Source: Aquimarina agarivorans (lineage in GTDB: Bacteria; Bacteroidota; Bacteroidia; Flavobacteriales; Flavobacteriaceae). Taken from it: 35,137 bases of DNA. Where the stretch lies: contig NZ_AFPB01000145.1 in the NCBI RefSeq assembly GCF_000218485.1, positions 1 through 35,137 on the forward strand, in the 5' to 3' direction. The notes under the pieces are model-generated. The model worked only from the letters and a program-made list of their open reading frames with translations, made no database searches and was not told the DNA's origin. The translations under genes were made by a program, and so were the position numbers. Shown here in pieces: positions 27,311 to 34,079 of this stretch. Within the stretch, counting starts at the first letter, position 1; each line of letters starts with the position of its first letter.

Positions 27311-27694
27311 CTATGACCTTACAGCTATGGCTGATATTTCCACATTTACTCCTTTGGGTAAACTATTAACGGCAACAGTTTCTCTAGCTGGTGCTGAGTC
27401 GTTTGAAAAGTAAGTGGAATAAACTTCATTAACCGTAGCAAAATATTCCATACTGCTTAAAAAAATACTTGTTTTTACTATGTTTTCAAAAGTGAAATTA
27501 GCTTCAGCAAGTATGGCTTTTAAATTTTCAAAAACTTGTTTTGTTTCTAAGGTTATGGCATCAGTAATTAAATTTCCAGTGGTGGGATTTATAGCAATTT
27601 GACCAGAAATGTACAAGGTATCATTTGCCAAAACAGCTTGATTATAGGGACCTATAGGTGCTGGAGCATTTTTTGTGTTTATAATTTCTTTCAT
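27311..27694 (-). CDS. ridA: RidA family enamine/imine deaminase
   Basis: A 127-aa trimeric RidA/YjgF/UK114-type protein that hydrolyses reactive 2-aminoacrylate-type imines formed by PLP enzymes. Marks are APIGPYNQAV at the N-terminus, LYISGQIAINPTTG, and the C-terminal PARETVAV with the substrate Arg104 plus VEISAIA with Glu119. All key residues are present and length is normal. A terminator lies between it and pgl, so it may have its own promoter. Confidence 0.93.
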   Translation of the reverse strand: MKEIINTKNAPAPIGPYNQAVLANDTLYISGQIAINPTTGNLITDAITLETKQVFENLKAILAEANFTFENIVKTSIFLSSMEYFATVNEVYSTYFSNDSAPARETVAVNSLPKGVNVEISAIAVRS

Positions 27695-27736
27695 GATTTT
27701 TTAGTAGTATTGCTATTTAATTTTAATTCAAGATAC

Positions 27737-27761
27737 AAAAAAAGCTGCCTAAGCAGCTTTT
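27737..27761 (-). terminator. terminator after pgl
   Basis: A 9-bp stem (27740-27748 with 27753-27761, CTAA loop) lies 49 nt past the pgl stop. On the minus strand it ends in seven T, so it closes pgl. Confidence 0.8.
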
Positions 27762-27809
27762 GAAAAATAGGAAATCTCTATTAAAAGTATAATTAAATAA
27801 GATTTTATA

Positions 27810-28532
27810 TTATAACTCAAGGCTATTAGCAGCAGCCTCGTCTAAAAACCAGGTAAGTTTATCAGAGTAAGGAGCAACTAAAGCAGCAGGAAATTTTTCA
27901 AAACCATCTTCTTCATTTATAATAGTTTTTACCTTTTCTTTTTTGGAGGCTCCAGTAACTAAAAAGGCTACTTCTTTAGCGTTGTTAATTGTGTTTCCTG
28001 TAAAAGTGACACGTTTTTGACCTGATTCAGGGTGTGTAGCTACTTCACAGATTTGTTCACTCTCCCAAAGCTCAATGTTATGCGGAAAAATAGATGCGGT
28101 GTGTCCATCATCACCCATTCCCAAAATGACTAAATCAAATAAAGGACCATCTTCATCAACAGGAACTTGTTGTTCAATGAGTTTTCCGTAGCGAACAGCT
28201 TCTTGAGCAGGGTCATTTTCACCTAAAACTCGATGTATATTTTCTTCAGGAAAGTTAATTTTTGAAAGTAAATGATCAACCGTCATTTTATAATTGCTTT
28301 CGGAATCGGTGGGTGGTACACAACGCTCATCTCCCCAATACAAGTGCAATTTACTCCAGTCTATACTTTCTTTGTAGTTCTCGGCCATGTAATCAAAAAT
28401 GGCTTTAGGGGTACTACCGCCAGAGAGGGCTACATGTATCGGTTTGTTATTGGTAGTTGCTAATAGTTCTTTTAAATATTCCGAAAAAGCTTTAGCTACT
28501 TCGTTCTTGTCAGGGTATACTTTTAGTTTCAT
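27810..28532 (-). CDS. pgl: 6-phosphogluconolactonase
   Basis: A 240-aa enzyme that hydrolyses 6-phosphogluconolactone, the middle step of the oxidative pentose phosphate branch, in the cytosol. Family motifs: HVALSGGSTPKAIF, WGDERCVPPTDSESNYKM and VILGMGDDGHTASIFP with the catalytic-site His. The ATG at 28532 (MKLKVYPDK) is preferred over a TTG 13 codons upstream, which would lie across a dyad at 28544-28565. The pathway partners zwf and gnd are 2-4 kb away, with an unrelated pocket of envelope genes between pgl and zwf. Confidence 0.94.
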   Translation of the reverse strand: MKLKVYPDKNEVAKAFSEYLKELLATTNNKPIHVALSGGSTPKAIFDYMAENYKESIDWSKLHLYWGDERCVPPTDSESNYKMTVDHLLSKINFPEENIHRVLGENDPAQEAVRYGKLIEQQVPVDEDGPLFDLVILGMGDDGHTASIFPHNIELWESEQICEVATHPESGQKRVTFTGNTINNAKEVAFLVTGASKKEKVKTIINEEDGFEKFPAALVAPYSDKLTWFLDEAAANSLEL

Positions 28533-28543
28533 AAAAAATGCGA

Positions 28544-28565
28544 TTAAATGAAATGTGTCATTTAA
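28544..28565. promoter_or_regulatory. dyad just upstream of pgl
   Basis: TTAAATGA (28544-28551) and TCATTTAA (28558-28565) form a perfect 8-bp inverted repeat with a 6-nt spacer, 11 nt upstream of the pgl start. It could be an operator or an mRNA hairpin at the translation start. Confidence 0.3.
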
Positions 28566-28675
28566 CCGCAAAATAATATAATTTTATTAAAAAAGAATTT
28601 CTTTATTAAGAATAGTAAATTCTTACATTAGAATTTATAGCCTAATGAAATTGAAATCACAGAGTTTTTATTTTC

Positions 28676-29244
28676 TTAAAAGAATAAGTTGAAACCAACA
28701 ACTGCGCCAATACCATTAGATTTAATTTCAGTATCTGAATCTTCATTTTCGATTTTTAGATTATTATATGCTAGACCAAAATCTATTGAAATGTTTTTGT
28801 TTAAAAATATAGCTACACCTGCACCAATTCCAAATCCAAAAGTGTCTGATTTTATTTCAAAATTACCATCTTCTTCTTTTGTAGAGCCAAAAAGAACTGA
28901 CGCTTCAAGAAAAGGCTTTATTTTATTTTCCAAAAAATAATATCTAGCAAAGGGACCTATAGTAAAAGTGTTTTCTGTATTTTCATCTCCCACTTCAGGA
29001 TCAAATTTTTGGTTTTCAAAAGAAAGAGTTAATCCAATTGCTAAATTGTCTATCACGAAATAACCAGCAGTAGGGCTAATTTCAAAAGTTGAAAGTTTTC
29101 CACTGTCGTTTCCTTCTATTTTAAAAGAGTTAGATGAAAAACTTAAAGAACTAGAAGCTCCAACAATAAATTTTCCAGCTTCTGTTTGAGAAAAAACAGT
29201 TGAGATTGATAAAAATGTAATTAGGGATAATAAAATTTTTTCAT
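28676..29244 (-). pseudogene. outer-membrane beta-barrel protein, frameshifted next to its start
   Basis: The open frame from GTG at 29056 covers 126 aa of an OMP_b-brl-type barrel (AGYFVIDNLAIGL..., alternating strands, C-terminal GAVVGFNLFF). In the same frame the sequence continues upstream as a perfect signal peptide and mature start (ILLSLITFLSISTVFSQ, then TEAGKFIVGASSSLSF), but without a start codon. The ATG at 29244 followed by AAAAAA is out of frame by one: 188 nt separate it from the GTG, where 189 would join them. One more A in that tract would give MKKILLSLIT..., a normal protein of about 189 aa. So either the gene is broken, or one base was lost in sequencing or assembly, or the tract switches phase. 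A TATATTTG element lies upstream. Confidence 0.8.
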
Positions 29245-29600
29245 AATAAATGGTTTTTTTTGCTGAAAAACAGCAAGTTAAATTTCGACCAAATATATTG
29301 TTTTTTATGTTTTAAATGTAAGAAAAAAGATATATATTATATTTTTATATAATTTTTAGTGCTTATTAACTTGTTTTGTTGTTTTATATCGATTTTTTTA
29401 CTCAAAAAATGTAGAGTTATTTTATAGGTGGACTAAATTTTCCTAATTTTCTTTTTAGAACACTAATGGTATAATATAATAAGCCTGTTATGAAGGAGAA
29501 TTAATTTGAAGTTGTTTGAGAATATTTTAAAAAAAACACATTAAGTATCTGAAAATCAAAAAGAATGATTAATTTTTAATCAATTTATTTTACTTTTATT
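29245..29600. other. AT-rich divergent intergenic region
   Basis: This 356-bp gap has no convincing coding frame. It holds a TTGCTG-AAAAA-CAGCAA hairpin (29260-29276) in the leader of the minus-strand barrel gene, its TATATTTG element (29290-29297), a long A/T run around 29325-29360, and a 7-3-7 palindrome TGATTAA-TTT-TTAATCA (29566-29582), 18 nt before the small lipoprotein ATG. Confidence 0.5.
29290..29297 (-). promoter_or_regulatory. -7 element for the barrel gene
   Basis: On the minus strand this reads TATATTTG, an exact TAnnTTTG match identical to the element before the paralogous barrel gene at 13003. The transcription start would be near 29283, about 40 nt before the ATG, with a 6-bp hairpin in the leader. 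Confidence 0.5.
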
Positions 29601-29807
29601 ATGAAAAAATACATTGTCAGTTTGAGTATTTTAGCAATAACATTAATTGCTTGTACCGATAAAAAGAAAATATCTTCAAAAGAATTACCTAATGAAACTA
29701 AAGTCGAATTAAAAAAAGTAGAAAAGTCATTAGATGATATTTCAAATGAAGTAAAAACGAAATCTAAAGAATTAGATAATGCACTAGATGCATTGGATAA
29801 TATTTAA
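29601..29807 (+). CDS. small coiled-coil lipoprotein
   Basis: A 68-aa protein that I cannot assign to a family. It has a lipoprotein signal with lipobox LIAC (Cys18) followed by TDKKK. The mature 51 residues are almost wholly helical and charged. From residue 37 to 68, residues L37, V40, L44, I47, V51, K54, L58, A61, L65 and I68 keep a strict 3-4 heptad spacing, i.e. a parallel coiled coil. Size and design recall Braun's lipoprotein Lpp, but there is no C-terminal Lys for peptidoglycan linkage and no sequence similarity is claimed. It lies 40 bp upstream of another exported coiled-coil gene, so the two are likely co-transcribed. Confidence 0.75.
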   Translation: MKKYIVSLSILAITLIACTDKKKISSKELPNETKVELKKVEKSLDDISNEVKTKSKELDNALDALDNI

Positions 29808-29847
29808 AAACCTACCGTATTCTTAAATCAATACAAATTTAAAAATT

Positions 29848-30465
29848 ATGAAACATTTTATAGTATTGATGGGCCTTATGATGGGCTTGTCGACAGGAAT
29901 CTATGCACAAGGAAAATCAGCAGAAGCAAAACTTAAAAAAGAACAAAAAGCTTTAGAGAGAGAAGCTAGAAAAACTGACAAACAATTTCAAAAAGGAAAA
30001 GATAAAGGAGAAGATATAGAAAAAATTAAGGATAAAGGAAAAGAGAAAAAAGATCAAGCTCAAAAAAAAGCAAATAAGGCATTAAAGAAAGCTGAAAAAG
30101 TAAAGGAAGACAACAAAGATGATTATGAGGATGAAATAGAGGGAATGAAGGTGAAAAAGGAAAAGAAAGAAAAAGAATTCAAAGAAAAGATAGAGAAAAA
30201 ACAAGGATATTCTAAAGAAAGTGGTGTAACAGGAAGGGAATTTGGTAAACAACGAGCAGCAGCAGCTAGAAATAAAGTGAAAAAAGAAAAAGTTGAGCTA
30301 AATGAAGAAGAAGCACATATAGCTAGAGGAAAAGAAAAAATTAAAGCAGCTAAAGAGCGTCTAGAAAAACTAAAAAACAAAAAGGAAAAGACACTCCATC
30401 AACTGGAGAGATTTCAAAAAAAGAAGAAGCTATTAAAAAAGCGGAAGAAAAGCTTAGTGAGTTAG
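29848..30465 (+). CDS. exported K/E-rich coiled-coil protein, probable -1 frameshift
   Basis: The zero frame gives 205 aa: a signal peptide (KHFIVLMGLMMGLSTGIYAQ) and then long Lys/Glu/Ala-rich coiled coil broken near residue 125 by SGVTGREFGKQRAAAARNK. No family is recognised. After codon 179 the zero frame changes character to a basic, unpatterned tail (ERFQKKKKLLKKRKKSL). The -1 frame instead continues the coiled coil: GKDTPSTGEISKKEEAIKK..., to a stop at 30539, for a 230-aa product. The switch point is CAAAAAG at 30378-30384. Either an A was lost from that tract or ribosomes shift there. It follows the small coiled-coil lipoprotein by 40 bp, and ends before a bidirectional terminator. Confidence 0.75.
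   Translation: MKHFIVLMGLMMGLSTGIYAQGKSAEAKLKKEQKALEREARKTDKQFQKGKDKGEDIEKIKDKGKEKKDQAQKKANKALKKAEKVKEDNKDDYEDEIEGMKVKKEKKEKEFKEKIEKKQGYSKESGVTGREFGKQRAAAARNKVKKEKVELNEEEAHIARGKEKIKAAKERLEKLKNKKEKTLHQLERFQKKKKLLKKRKKSLVS
30378..30408 (+). promoter_or_regulatory. possible -1 frameshift site with downstream hairpin
   Basis: In the zero frame the heptamer C_AAA_AAG (30378-30384) resembles the bacterial dnaX-type slippery site A_AAA_AAG, with a weaker first base. Nine nt later is a 5-bp hairpin, CTCCA (30394-30398), loop TCAAC, TGGAG (30404-30408). A -1 shift here produces the 230-aa protein. The hairpin is small, so a plain base deletion is at least as likely. Confidence 0.35.
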
Positions 30466-30539
30466 ATAAGACTATCAAAAGAGGTAAAGAACAACTAAAG
30501 AAAAATGAGGAAAAATTAAAGGGTATCGTTATAGAATAG
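30384..30539 (+). other. -1 frame extension of the coiled-coil protein
   Basis: Read in the -1 frame from 30384, 51 codons run to TAG at 30537-30539. Composition (K/E/L/I with heptad-like spacing: AIKKAEEKLSELDKTIKR) is the same as the upstream protein and unlike the zero-frame tail. It has no start codon of its own that would make a sensible separate gene. Confidence 0.65.
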
Positions 30540-30641
30540 ATTTCTGGTTATGGACTCTTAGTATTTAAACTAAATATACTAAATTGTACAATCTGTATAC
30601 TCCTACTTTTTAGGAAACTCAGGTTAATTATAAAAAAGTTT

Positions 30642-30684
30642 ATACAAAAAAACTCCAAGTTATTTCTTGGAGTTTTTTGTATAA
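30642..30684. terminator. bidirectional terminator between the coiled-coil gene and zwf
   Basis: CTCCAAG (30653-30659) and CTTGGAG (30666-30672) form a stem with a TTATTT loop, extended by seven A on the left and six T on the right and then ATAC/GTAT. It has a T-run on each strand and lies between two converging genes. Confidence 0.85.
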
Positions 30685-30700
30685 GAGTATAACTGTGTAA

Positions 30701-32224
30701 TTACAACTCGCAATAATCTTCGCTATCAGTCAAATTAGGCCCAGGGTTTCTAAAGCCATCTCCGCCAACATTACCTTTGAACAGTTGATCTGAAAATTTA
30801 GGTCCCCAAGTGCCTGCTGGGTATCCATGCATTTTGTCATCATTATTTTCCCAACGTTTTAAAATAGGGTCTACAAATGCCCAAGCCGCTTCCACCTCGT
30901 CGGCACGTGCGTAAAGGGTAGCGTCACCTTGCATGGCATCTAATAACAAACGCTCGTAAGCTTCCATTACATAAGTGTCTACTAAGTCAGTGTAATGAAA
31001 ATCTAAATTGGCAGTTTCTACTTTAAATCCTTGCCCAGGTACTTTAACCCCAAATTTCATTAAAATACCTTCGTCTGGTTGGATACGAATAATTAAGCGG
31101 TTGTCGGAGTTAGTTCCTTCAAACAAACGGTGGTGACTTGGTTTAAAGTGAATAACAACTTCCGTCACTTTAGTAGGCATACATTTAGCGGTACGTACAT
31201 AAAAAGGAACATCTTTCCAGCGCCAGTTGTCAATATAAAATTTTAGTGCAGCATAAGTTTCTGTCATGGAGTTAGGGTCTACACCTTCCTCTTCACGATA
31301 CCCTTTTACTTTTTTGCCATTAATGGTAGAAGCTAAATATTGACCTCGTGTAGTGTTGTCATAAAAAGTTTCTTCATTTAAATGACGGATAGACTGTAAT
31401 GCTTTTACTTTTTCGTTTCGTATTGATTCGGGTTGAGAATCGATTGGAGGTTCCATGGCCACCAAGGAAACAATTTGCATCAAGTGGTTTTGAAACATAT
31501 CACGTAGTGCACCCGATTTATCATAGTACCCACCACGATTGTCCACACCCACACTTTCGGCATTGGTAATTTCAATATGATTAATGTAATTTCTGTTCCA
31601 TAAAGGCTCAAAAATACTATTTGCAAATCGCGTTACCAATAGGTTTTGTACAGTTTCTTTTCCCAAATAATGGTCTATACGGTAAATTTGAGATTCATTA
31701 AAGTACTTTTGTAACCCTTTATTCAAATTTTTAGCAGTTTCCAAACTGTATCCAAAAGGTTTTTCAACTATAATGCGTTTCCAACCGTTTGATTCATCTG
31801 TAAGCCCTTGTTCTTTTAAGTTTTTAGCAATAAGTTCATATATGCCAGGAGGGGTAGATAGGTAAAAAATGATATTGTTGTCAAGTTTTAAATCGGAATT
31901 TAAAGTTTGAATACGTTTGCTAAGCCCTACAAAAGGTTCTTCGTAAGAGTCTCCTAAATCTTCATAAAAAAGCTTGTCCGCAAATGTTTTAATAAAATTT
32001 TTATCTTCTCCAGAAATGGAATCGGCTAAAAACTGACTTTCGGTAACCACTTTAGCTCTAAATTGTTCATCGCTCAAATTACTTCGACTGGTACCCAGGA
32101 CGGCAAAATTTTCGGCCAAGTGTCCTTCTTTATACAAATCAAAGATTGCAGGGATTAATTTACGAACACATAAGTCTCCCGAGGCTCCAAAAATAACAAG
32201 TAATTGATTATCTCCTTTTTTCAT
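30701..32224 (-). CDS. zwf: glucose-6-phosphate 1-dehydrogenase
   Basis: A 507-aa NADP-dependent enzyme that starts the oxidative pentose phosphate branch. The Rossmann motif is LVIFGASGDLCVRKLIPAIF: GASGDL is standard, but CV replaces the more usual A/T-K/R before RKL. The substrate and catalytic motif RIDHYLGKE is intact with Asp184 and His185, preceded by EKPFGYSLETAKNLN. Length is normal. The ATG at 32224 (MKKGDNQLL) is chosen over an upstream in-frame start that adds 24 unlike residues. It diverges from gnd across a 273-bp gap. Confidence 0.96.
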   Translation of the reverse strand: MKKGDNQLLVIFGASGDLCVRKLIPAIFDLYKEGHLAENFAVLGTSRSNLSDEQFRAKVVTESQFLADSISGEDKNFIKTFADKLFYEDLGDSYEEPFVGLSKRIQTLNSDLKLDNNIIFYLSTPPGIYELIAKNLKEQGLTDESNGWKRIIVEKPFGYSLETAKNLNKGLQKYFNESQIYRIDHYLGKETVQNLLVTRFANSIFEPLWNRNYINHIEITNAESVGVDNRGGYYDKSGALRDMFQNHLMQIVSLVAMEPPIDSQPESIRNEKVKALQSIRHLNEETFYDNTTRGQYLASTINGKKVKGYREEEGVDPNSMTETYAALKFYIDNWRWKDVPFYVRTAKCMPTKVTEVVIHFKPSHHRLFEGTNSDNRLIIRIQPDEGILMKFGVKVPGQGFKVETANLDFHYTDLVDTYVMEAYERLLLDAMQGDATLYARADEVEAAWAFVDPILKRWENNDDKMHGYPAGTWGPKFSDQLFKGNVGGDGFRNPGPNLTDSEDYCEL

Positions 32225-32242
32225 ACAAGTTTTTAATTTATG

Positions 32243-32265
32243 ATTACTTACACTACTTAAGTAAT
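32243..32265. promoter_or_regulatory. dyad upstream of zwf
   Basis: ATTACTT (32243-32249) and AAGTAAT (32259-32265) form an inverted repeat with a 9-nt spacer; within it TACTTAAGTA (32254-32263) is a perfect 10-bp palindrome. It starts 19 nt upstream of the zwf ATG and could be an operator. Confidence 0.3.
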
Positions 32266-32315
32266 TTAAAATAATTTTTACGCTAAATAACTGCAAAAAG
32301 AAACAACAATTTGGC

Positions 32316-32323
32316 TATTTTTG
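32316..32323 (+). promoter_or_regulatory. candidate -7 element for gnd
   Basis: TATTTTTG matches TAnnTTTG and is the same octamer that precedes pyrG and mnmA. If used, gnd has a leader of about 168 nt carrying a structured hairpin at 32341-32382. Confidence 0.4.
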
Positions 32324-32340
32324 CGCATCATTAGTCAGTA

Positions 32341-32382
32341 AAGGCAGTAAAACTTTCATTTTTAATAAAAATTTGCTGCTTT
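32341..32382 (+). other. predicted hairpin in the gnd leader
   Basis: AAGGCAGTAAA (32341-32351) can pair with TTTGCTGCTTT (32372-32382) over 11 positions with two G-U pairs. Inside it, TTTTT (32359-32363) can pair with AAAAA (32367-32371). It lies just after the candidate gnd promoter. No known riboswitch or RNA family is recognised. Confidence 0.35.
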
Positions 32383-32497
32383 GCGAAGATACTAGATAAT
32401 TCAAGATTTAGCTACGTATTTTACTGTATTTTGATATAGGATTTTAAGATTTAATGATAACAACAAAGTGTTGATAAAATAAAAAAATTGTAAAAAG

Positions 32498-33913
32498 ATG
32501 AGTACAAAAAAGTATGATTTTGGATTAATTGGTTTAGGTGTCATGGGGCGTAATTTTATTTTAAACGTTGCCGATAATGGATTTACCGCTTATGGCTTAG
32601 ATTTAAGCGAAGATCAAGTAACGGCATTAAAAGAAGAAGGCGGTGATATAGATAAGGTAGATGCCACCACATCAACAGAAAAATTTGTTGCCAATTTAAG
32701 TACTCCTCGTAAAATAATGATGTTAGTTCCTGCGGGTAAACCGGTGGATTTAGTTATCGAAAGTTTGTTGCCTTTTATTGAAGAAGGAGATTTGTTAATT
32801 GATGGGGGAAATTCATTTTACACAGATACGGATAGGAGAGAAGCTTACTTGACCGAAAAGGGGATTCACTTTTTAGGGGTTGGTGTTTCTGGCGGAGCAA
32901 AAGGAGCCAGACGCGGACCAAGTATTATGCCAGGTGGGTCTGAGCCTTCATACAAATACATCAAACCGATTTTTGATGCAGTTTCGGCTAAAGCATCAGA
33001 CGGAGCACCTTGTGTAGCTTATTTAGGTCCAAAGTCAGCAGGGAATTATGTAAAAATGGTGCACAATGGTATTGAATATGGAATGATGCAGTTAACTTCA
33101 GAAATCTATGATTTATTACGCAAGTCTGCCAAATTTACAAATGATGAGTTGCATGAAATTTTTGCAAAGTGGAATGAAGGACGTTTGCAATCCTTTTTGG
33201 TTCAAATTACTTCTGAAATCTTTTTACAGGAAGATGAGTTTACCGATCAGCGTATTGTAGATTTAATTTTGGATAAGGCGAAACAAAAAGGAACGGGAAA
33301 ATGGACATCACAAAATGCCATGGATTTGGGAATCCCTGTACCAACAATTGATATAGCCGTAAGCATGCGCGAAATTTCGGCATTAAAAGACGAACGTATA
33401 AAAGCCGATGCACTTTACGGCAGACCCGAAGTTGAATCTATTGAAAAAGAAAAACTAGTAGAATTGGCGGAGCAGTCGTTATACTTTGCATTTATAACTG
33501 CGTACGCACAAGGATTACACCAATTAACCGATGCTTCAAAAGAGTATGGTTATAATTTAGATTTAAGTTTGATTGCACAAATTTGGAGAGCAGGTTGTAT
33601 TATTAGAGCAGCATTATTGGAAGATATAACCGTTGCTTTTAAAGAAGATAAAAACTTACCAAACTTATTATTAGCGCCTACTTTTGTGGAGCGTGTTCAA
33701 AATGCTGTTCCGGCTGTACGTGAGGTAGTTGCTTTTGCTGCTAAAAATGGTATTCCGGTACCAGGTTTATCAAATTCACTAACGTATTTTGATGCCTATA
33801 CAAGTAGTAAGTTACCGCTAAATTTAATACAAGCACAACGTGATCATTTTGGATCGCATACTTATGAGCGTACTGATCGCGAAGGTATTTTCCATACGGA
33901 ATGGGGAGCTTAA
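32498..33913 (+). CDS. gnd: 6-phosphogluconate dehydrogenase, decarboxylating
   Basis: A 471-aa NADP-dependent enzyme that converts 6-phosphogluconate to ribulose 5-phosphate and CO2. The Rossmann start FGLIGLGVMGRNF is followed by the substrate loop GVGVSGGAKGARRGPSIMPGG and the catalytic KMVHNGIEYGM with Lys186, Asn190 and Glu193. The C-terminal helical domain ends HTYERTDREGIFHTEWG as in the family. Length is normal. With zwf (divergent) and pgl it completes the oxidative branch in this window. Confidence 0.97.
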   Translation: MSTKKYDFGLIGLGVMGRNFILNVADNGFTAYGLDLSEDQVTALKEEGGDIDKVDATTSTEKFVANLSTPRKIMMLVPAGKPVDLVIESLLPFIEEGDLLIDGGNSFYTDTDRREAYLTEKGIHFLGVGVSGGAKGARRGPSIMPGGSEPSYKYIKPIFDAVSAKASDGAPCVAYLGPKSAGNYVKMVHNGIEYGMMQLTSEIYDLLRKSAKFTNDELHEIFAKWNEGRLQSFLVQITSEIFLQEDEFTDQRIVDLILDKAKQKGTGKWTSQNAMDLGIPVPTIDIAVSMREISALKDERIKADALYGRPEVESIEKEKLVELAEQSLYFAFITAYAQGLHQLTDASKEYGYNLDLSLIAQIWRAGCIIRAALLEDITVAFKEDKNLPNLLLAPTFVERVQNAVPAVREVVAFAAKNGIPVPGLSNSLTYFDAYTSSKLPLNLIQAQRDHFGSHTYERTDREGIFHTEWGA

Positions 33914-33937
33914 AACATTAAAATAAGTATACTCATG

Positions 33938-33969
33938 AAAGGCTATTCTTGACACTGAATAGCCTTTTG
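33938..33969 (+). terminator. terminator after gnd
   Basis: A perfect 11-bp inverted repeat (33938-33948 and 33957-33967, 8-nt loop) is followed by a short T-run (TTTTG). It lies 24 nt past the stop codon. Confidence 0.8.
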
Positions 33970-34079
33970 TCTTAAAAAAGTGCATTTAAACTGTATTTAT
34001 TTGAACTTTTATGAATACAAATTTTATTTATTTGCTTAAAGCGCATACCTTTACTTTAATCAATCAAAAAAATACAATC

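Noticed and set aside
29491..29557. Short frame after GAAGGAG near 29493
   Set aside because: Only a dozen codons with a TTG start and no further support.
30123..30380. Antisense Ser/Phe-rich frame inside the coiled-coil gene
   Set aside because: It is the expected complement of a Lys/Glu-rich coding sequence.
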